Origin: Planococcus glaciei
GTDB taxonomy: Bacteria; Bacillota; Bacilli; Bacillales_A; Planococcaceae
Reading direction: 5' to 3'
Assembly: GCF_900099655.1 (NCBI RefSeq)
Contig: NZ_FNDC01000001.1
Coordinates: forward strand, 62,001-126,000
DNA: 64,000 nucleotides
In this document: positions 60,231 to 64,000 of the stretch, in pieces
Layout: each line of letters starts with the position of its first letter
How positions within the stretch are numbered: position 1 is the stretch's first letter
Position numbers and translations under genes: made by a program
The notes under the pieces: generated by a model
The model's database searches: none
Seen by the model: the letters and a program-made list of their open reading frames with translations, nothing else
What the model was told of the DNA's origin: nothing

Positions 60231-60815
60231 TTACGTTAAGATTTTCAATAAATAATCCGCGTAAACTTGTTCGATTTCCTCTTTGCTGAATTCTCCTTCG
60301 GGTGAATACCATACTTGAATCCAATTGGCTGCTCCTAAAATAATCATCCGGGCCATTTTCTTCTGGCTAACCGAAAATTCGCCTTTTTGGACCCCTTGGA
60401 GAATCAGCTGATCAAAAAGCTCCGCATATTCATCCAGCTTTTGGACAATAACATCTGCATAATCACCAGAGAAAATCTGTTCCGGCTTTACTGCCAGGTT
60501 GAATATTTCCCGTTCGCGGATAGCGGTATCCAAATGGATTTTGATGGCGGCTTTCATTTTTTCGCTGGAAGAAATGTCTTGTTGTTTAATTTTCCTCAGT
60601 TTGTCCAAAACAGTTGTCAAAATCTGTTCATGGCAATAAAACAGCAATTCTTCTTTGTTTTTAAAATAATAATACAGGGAACCTTTTGTCATCAGCAGTT
60701 CGGCTGCAATGTCTTCCATTGTAGTCTGGCGGAACCCTTTCCTCGAGATAACCAAACTGGCGGAACGAAGAATGTCTTCTTTTTTCTTGGCCGTTTTTCT
60801 TTCCCTCAGGTTCAT
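60231..60815 (-). CDS. TetR/AcrR-family regulator
   Basis: The 194-residue repressor has an N-terminal HTH (ILRSASLVISRKGFRQTTMEDIAAELLMTKGSLYYYFKNKEELL) and an all-helical C-terminal ligand domain of unknown ligand, similar in layout to FadR/KstR2-type regulators. It lies 39 nt upstream of the quinone oxidoreductase gene, same strand, likely co-transcribed. ATG at 60815 with TGAGGTG. Confidence 0.87.
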   Translation of the reverse strand: MNLRERKTAKKKEDILRSASLVISRKGFRQTTMEDIAAELLMTKGSLYYYFKNKEELLFYCHEQILTTVLDKLRKIKQQDISSSEKMKAAIKIHLDTAIREREIFNLAVKPEQIFSGDYADVIVQKLDEYAELFDQLILQGVQKGEFSVSQKKMARMIILGAANWIQVWYSPEGEFSKEEIEQVYADYLLKILT

Positions 60816-60910
60816 CTCAACACCTCATACCATCAATTTTCTCGTCACTTGCTTCTTAAGCTTTTTCCCTAATCTAAAATCCCTAAAACAATTTCGAAAT
60901 CTTTAGCGCA

Positions 60911-60946
60911 TAAAAAAAGGCTCTTCATTTTAAAATGAAGAGCCTT
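60911..60946 (-). terminator. Terminator of the YebC-family gene
   Basis: Stem AAGGCTCTTCATTTT / AAAATGAAGAGCCTT, perfect, minus-strand TTTTTTTATG tail. Confidence 0.92.
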
Positions 60947-60955
60947 CCGTTGCTA

Positions 60956-61672
60956 TTAAGCTAAATCAACATTGTGGTAAACCTGCTGCACATCTTCCAA
61001 ATCTTCGATGGCGTCGATCATTTTTTCAAATTGGGCTTGTGCATCTTCCGGCAATTCCAATTCGTTTTGTGCAAGCATCGTCAGTTCAGCCACAGTAAAC
61101 TCCGTGATGCCGACATTCTTGAACGCTTCCTGGACAATATGGAATTGATCCGGTTCTGCATAAACGATCACTGAATCTTCTTCTTCGCTGATATCCCGTA
61201 CATCCACATCTGCTTCCATCAGCAATTCAAGCACTTCATCCGCTGTTTTACCTTCGATGCCGAAAACGGCTGTATAGTCGAACATATAAGCAACCGAGCC
61301 GCTGACGCCCATGTTGCCGCCGTTCTTGCCGAACGCCGCGCGGACATCTGAAGCAGTACGGTTTACGTTATTTGTTAATGTGTCTACAATCACCATGGAG
61401 CCGTTCGGCCCGAAACCTTCGTAGCGCAGTTCATCATAGCTTTCTTCCGAACCGCCTTTTGCTTTTTCAATCGCCCGGTCAATGATAGCTCTTGGCACAC
61501 TGTATGTTTTGGCGCGTTCAAGCACGACTTTCAGCGCCTGGTTCGATTCAGGATCCGGTTCGCCTTGTTTTGCGGCAACATAGATTTCCCGTCCGAATTT
61601 TGCGTAGATCCGGCTTGTATTTGCGTCTTTGGATGCTTTTTTCTCTTTAATATTGTTCCATTTGCGTCCCAT
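60956..61672 (-). CDS. yeeN: YebC/PmpR (TACO1) family protein
   Basis: The 238-residue protein has [83 protein letters not shown] and [15 protein letters not shown]. YebC-type proteins bind ribosomes (aiding translation of proline-rich stretches) or act as regulators. The MGRKWNN start marks the YeeN branch of B. subtilis rather than YrbC. ATG at 61672 preferred over a GTG at 61684. Confidence 0.9.
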   Translation of the reverse strand: MGRKWNNIKEKKASKDANTSRIYAKFGREIYVAAKQGEPDPESNQALKVVLERAKTYSVPRAIIDRAIEKAKGGSEESYDELRYEGFGPNGSMVIVDTLTNNVNRTASDVRAAFGKNGGNMGVSGSVAYMFDYTAVFGIEGKTADEVLELLMEADVDVRDISEEEDSVIVYAEPDQFHIVQEAFKNVGITEFTVAELTMLAQNELELPEDAQAQFEKMIDAIEDLEDVQQVYHNVDLA

Positions 61673-61781
61673 TGGGTTTCCCACTTTCTTTCAACTTTGA
61701 ATGTGAAGAACGTTCACTATCTCCTATTATATATAAACTCCGCTTTTCTATCGACTTATATACTCAAAAACTTCATCGCTT

Positions 61782-61807
61782 GTTTTAAATCGGGGCCTTT
61801 AGGGCAA
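61782..61807 (+). promoter_or_regulatory. Candidate SigB promoter of the SDR gene
   Basis: GTTTTA (61782-61787), 14-nt spacer, GGGCAA (61802-61807), 60 nt before the ATG at 61868. Weaker than the other SigB-like sites. Confidence 0.4.
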
Positions 61808-61867
61808 GTATCTATTATAGAAGGAAATCTTTTTTAAATGCAGCAAAATCAAAAGGAGGACGTTAAA

Positions 61868-62611
61868 ATGGACGAAAACAAAGTAATCATTATTACAGGC
61901 GGAGCCAGCGGCATCGGACGTGAAGCAGCATATCTATTAGCGGAGGCTGGCAATGCCATTGTCGTAGCCGACTTTAACGAAGAAGGTGCTAAAGAAACTG
62001 CTTCGAATATTGAAGCGCAAGGCGGCAAAGCGGCAACGTTCAAAGTGGACGTTTCCAAAGCGGAAGAAGTAGAAGCGATGGTGGATTTTGCGGTCGACAC
62101 ATTCGGTACATTAAACGGCATTTTCAACAATGCCGGCATCGGGCTTGTGAAGCCCTTGCTTGAAATGGATCCCGCTTCTTACCATAAAGTAATCGATGTC
62201 GACCAGCACAGCGTCTATTACGGCATTTATTACGGCGCAAAGAAAATGGTGGAACTTGGAGCCAAAGGCACAATCGTCAATACCGCTTCCATTTACGGAT
62301 CTATGGCGGCAAAGGGCAGCTTCAACTACAACGCAGCAAAAGCCGCAGTGGTGATGATGTCCAGATCCGGCGCGCTGGAACTCGCCGAACACGGCATCCG
62401 GGTAGTCGGGGTCGCTCCCGGATTTATCGATACGCCGATTCTCGGAGAAGATGAAGAAATGAAAAAAGCCTTGTCTGCACTTCATATGCACAATAAACTG
62501 ATTCAGCCTGAGAAAGTGGCCAGCGTCGTGAAGTTTCTGTTCTCCGAGGAAGCTGCAGCCATCAATGGATCCACCGTTGCTGTTGACGATGGATTCCTGA
62601 GCTTTAAATAA
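61868..62611 (+). CDS. Short-chain dehydrogenase/reductase
   Basis: The 247-residue Rossmann-fold SDR has TGGASGIG at residues 10-17, NNAG 87-90, and the catalytic Ser141, Tyr154 and Lys158 (YNAAK). Classical family, NAD(P)H specificity likely NAD (Asp35 at the end of strand 2). Substrate unknown; several such SDRs are general-stress genes in B. subtilis. ATG at 61868 with AAAAGGAGGAC; an in-frame start at 61838 lacks a ribosome site. Confidence 0.87.
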   Translation: MDENKVIIITGGASGIGREAAYLLAEAGNAIVVADFNEEGAKETASNIEAQGGKAATFKVDVSKAEEVEAMVDFAVDTFGTLNGIFNNAGIGLVKPLLEMDPASYHKVIDVDQHSVYYGIYYGAKKMVELGAKGTIVNTASIYGSMAAKGSFNYNAAKAAVVMMSRSGALELAEHGIRVVGVAPGFIDTPILGEDEEMKKALSALHMHNKLIQPEKVASVVKFLFSEEAAAINGSTVAVDDGFLSFK

Positions 62612-62649
62612 GAAGAAACTCCATTCAACGGGTTTTAATGAATAATCGA

Positions 62650-62682
62650 AAAAAGCCGCCTTCAATCCATGGCGGCTTTTTT
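62650..62682. terminator. Bidirectional terminator
   Basis: Stem AAAAAAGCCGCC / GGCGGCTTTTTT. The stop codon of the minus-strand gene lies within it. Confidence 0.85.
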
Positions 62683-62901
62683 GGCTTTGCTTTTATCCAC
62701 TCGGAAATATTCCGAGATCTGGACGACGCGAACTTTTCCTGTATGCAGCTCATGGTAAATTCCTCTGCTGTCGGTAAACGAAATGTACTGATCCCGCTCA
62801 CTGCGGATTAAGGCCTCTGCTTTTTCCTGCGACTCGACGTGGATAAAGCGGCGGATGTAATGCTCTTCATCAAAAAAATACGTGACCTTGAATTCTTTCA
62901 T
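62662..62901 (-). CDS. Small hypothetical protein downstream of nos
   Basis: The 79-residue soluble protein (FKVTYFFDEEHYIRRFIHVESQEKAEALI) is alpha/beta with a basic C terminus (DKSKAKKAAMD). I do not recognise a family. It follows the NO synthase gene by 13 nt on the same strand with a good ribosome site (AAGGAGTG), so they are one transcript and a link to NOS is possible but unknown. Its stop lies in the terminator stem. Confidence 0.65.
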   Translation of the reverse strand: MKEFKVTYFFDEEHYIRRFIHVESQEKAEALIRSERDQYISFTDSRGIYHELHTGKVRVVQISEYFRVDKSKAKKAAMD

Positions 62902-62914
62902 ACTTTCTCACTCC

Positions 62915-64000
62915 TTACAAAGAATAGGGAGCCTTTTGGTAGAAGTAATTCGGTTTTACGACATCGTTTTTGTAAGGTTTATGGAAAATATGCGTCGTTG
63001 CCGGGGACATCGGCGGAATCAGCCAAGCCCAGTTGCCGGTCAAGTCCCGTCCGGCCGTTTCCTCTTTTTTCTCGAAGCTTTTGAATTGTTTTGCAGCGGT
63101 ATGGTGGTCAACAATGGTGACGCCCGCTTTTTGGAACGAATCCAGCACCGCAATATTCAATTCCACCAAGGCTTTGTCTTTCCAAAGCGAACGGTTGGAA
63201 TCGGTATTCAACCCCATGATTTCTGCTACAGCCGGCAGCAGATCATAGCGGTCTTCATCCGCTAAATTGCGCGCCCCGATTTCCGTCCCCATGTACCAGC
63301 CATTAAACGGCGCCATTGTGTAATGGATGCCGCCGATTTCCAATTTCATTTCTGAAATGATCGGCACACCGTACCATTTGGCTTTCAGCTCTTTAAATCG
63401 GCTGATTTCCGGGTGTTCCAGTTCCACTTCAATGACGGATTCTTTCGGAACCTCAAAATAACGGGGTTCTTCCCCTTTCACTTGAATGACCAATGGCAAA
63501 ACATCAAAATGAGTGCCTTCCCCTTGCCACCCCAATTTTTCACATTGCCTCGTGAACTCCAAGGATGTTGAATCTCCAATAATTTCTCCACCCTTTTCGT
63601 AGCCCGCGTAGCGGATCAATTGATGGTTCCAGATGCGCATGGCATCTTCCCCGTTTTGCGACGGCCGAAACACCGTAATCGCCGGGCGGATTTTACCGCC
63701 ATTCGATGCAAATTCAATGTGGTTTACCAGGGCGTCAAAGGCGCCTTCGGCAGTAGATTGTTGGCGTTCATCAAAGACGGCCAACGAATTCCAGAACAAT
63801 CGGCCAATGCAGCGGTTGTTATTGCGCCAAGCCATCCGGGCGCCATGTTCAAGTTCTTCAAAGGTATGTGTATACGTATTTGTCTGTTCAATTTCCTTGG
63901 CAATTTCAGCAATACGGGTTTCTATTTGTTGTTCCTTTTTCCCTAATTCATAGTAGCAGACGGACAAAAACTCTATTGCTTCATCGAGTAAAGCATTGGG
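62915..64000 (-). CDS. nos: Bacterial nitric oxide synthase oxygenase, cut at its 5' end by the window
   Basis: The 362 visible codons match bacterial NOS oxygenase (B. subtilis YflM) nearly end to end: heme-ligand Cys in [14 protein letters not shown], the arginine-site Glu in [18 protein letters not shown], and the closing IVKPNYFYQ-type end ([12 protein letters not shown]). It makes NO and citrulline from arginine using a host reductase. The start codon lies beyond the right edge: the frame continues without stop to 64000, and the TTG near 63967 is internal. A NOS in a window that also holds nsrR and two hmp genes suggests an NO economy, though the genes are 57 kb apart. Confidence 0.95.
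   Translation of the reverse strand, partial: PNALLDEAIEFLSVCYYELGKKEQQIETRIAEIAKEIEQTNTYTHTFEELEHGARMAWRNNNRCIGRLFWNSLAVFDERQQSTAEGAFDALVNHIEFASNGGKIRPAITVFRPSQNGEDAMRIWNHQLIRYAGYEKGGEIIGDSTSLEFTRQCEKLGWQGEGTHFDVLPLVIQVKGEEPRYFEVPKESVIEVELEHPEISRFKELKAKWYGVPIISEMKLEIGGIHYTMAPFNGWYMGTEIGARNLADEDRYDLLPAVAEIMGLNTDSNRSLWKDKALVELNIAVLDSFQKAGVTIVDHHTAAKQFKSFEKKEETAGRDLTGNWAWLIPPMSPATTHIFHKPYKNDVVKPNYFYQKAPYSL

Overview
The window looks like chromosome from a low-to-moderate GC Gram-positive bacterium of the Bacillales, most likely Planococcaceae (Planococcus-like). The reasons are dense Bacillus-type gene families in Bacillus-type order (rbsRKDACB; NsrR beside Hmp; GGT, YwrA/YwrB and Lrp genes near one another), strong AGGAGG ribosome sites, an S-box riboswitch, a GAAC-N4-GTTC SOS box, Fur-type boxes, and several sites that read as SigB promoters. 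The genus is an inference. I see no rRNA, tRNA, complete insertion sequence, prophage or CRISPR array.

Layout. 1-5.9 kb: a truncated sensor protein, small stress genes, a DMT transporter, then nsrR and two adjacent flavohemoglobin genes (hmp). 6-11.9 kb: a Fur-type iron-siderophore uptake locus (binding lipoprotein, fused double permease, ATPase) with two FhuF-type ferric reductase paralogues. 11.9-19.4 kb: a general-stress stretch (VLRF1/eRF1-like factor, DUF3243 protein, YflT/DUF2382 protein) with SigB-like promoters, plus an MFS pump and a YjcD-type helicase. 19.4-23 kb: glutaminase, an MhqD-like hydrolase with an MhqR-type operator, Hsp33, DUF896 and Rrf2 proteins. 23-32 kb: a peptide locus (gamma-glutamyltransferase, five-gene Dpp/Opp/Gsi-type ABC transporter, YwrA/YwrB chromate-transporter pair, Lrp regulator). 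32-44.2 kb: GNAT, pirin, PadR with a DUF1700-DUF4097 protein, patatin, SRAP, Asp/Glu racemase, MFS, a composite repeat, HD nucleotidase, CorC-type protein, SOS-type YolD, YihY. 44.2-49.9 kb: methyltransferase, dipeptidase, class-I glutamine amidotransferase, DacC-type PBP, and a flavin reductase under a SAM-I riboswitch. 50-55.7 kb: the complete ribose operon. 55.8-64 kb: thermolysin-type protease, glutamate/dicarboxylate symporter, quinone oxidoreductase, TetR, YebC, SDR, and a bacterial nitric-oxide synthase cut by the right edge.

How parts work together. The left end holds NO sensing and detoxification (NsrR, two Hmp) and the right end holds NO synthesis (NOS). The GGT/ABC/YwrAB/Lrp block reads as uptake and hydrolysis of peptides, possibly gamma-glutamyl peptides. 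SigB-like promoters precede at least six genes, including two unrelated small acidic hydrophilic proteins and an eRF1-like factor.

Most unusual non-coding structure: two intergenic arrays of five degenerate 21-bp units (5882-5986 and 49468-49572), each just beyond an intrinsic terminator; a dispersed hairpin repeat in two divergent copies (4344-4530 and 48495-48602); a composite GC-rich inverted repeat bounded by 33-bp direct repeats that are themselves terminators (39386-39858); and a Shine-Dalgarno / hairpin / TTG start on the CorC-type gene (41384-41416).
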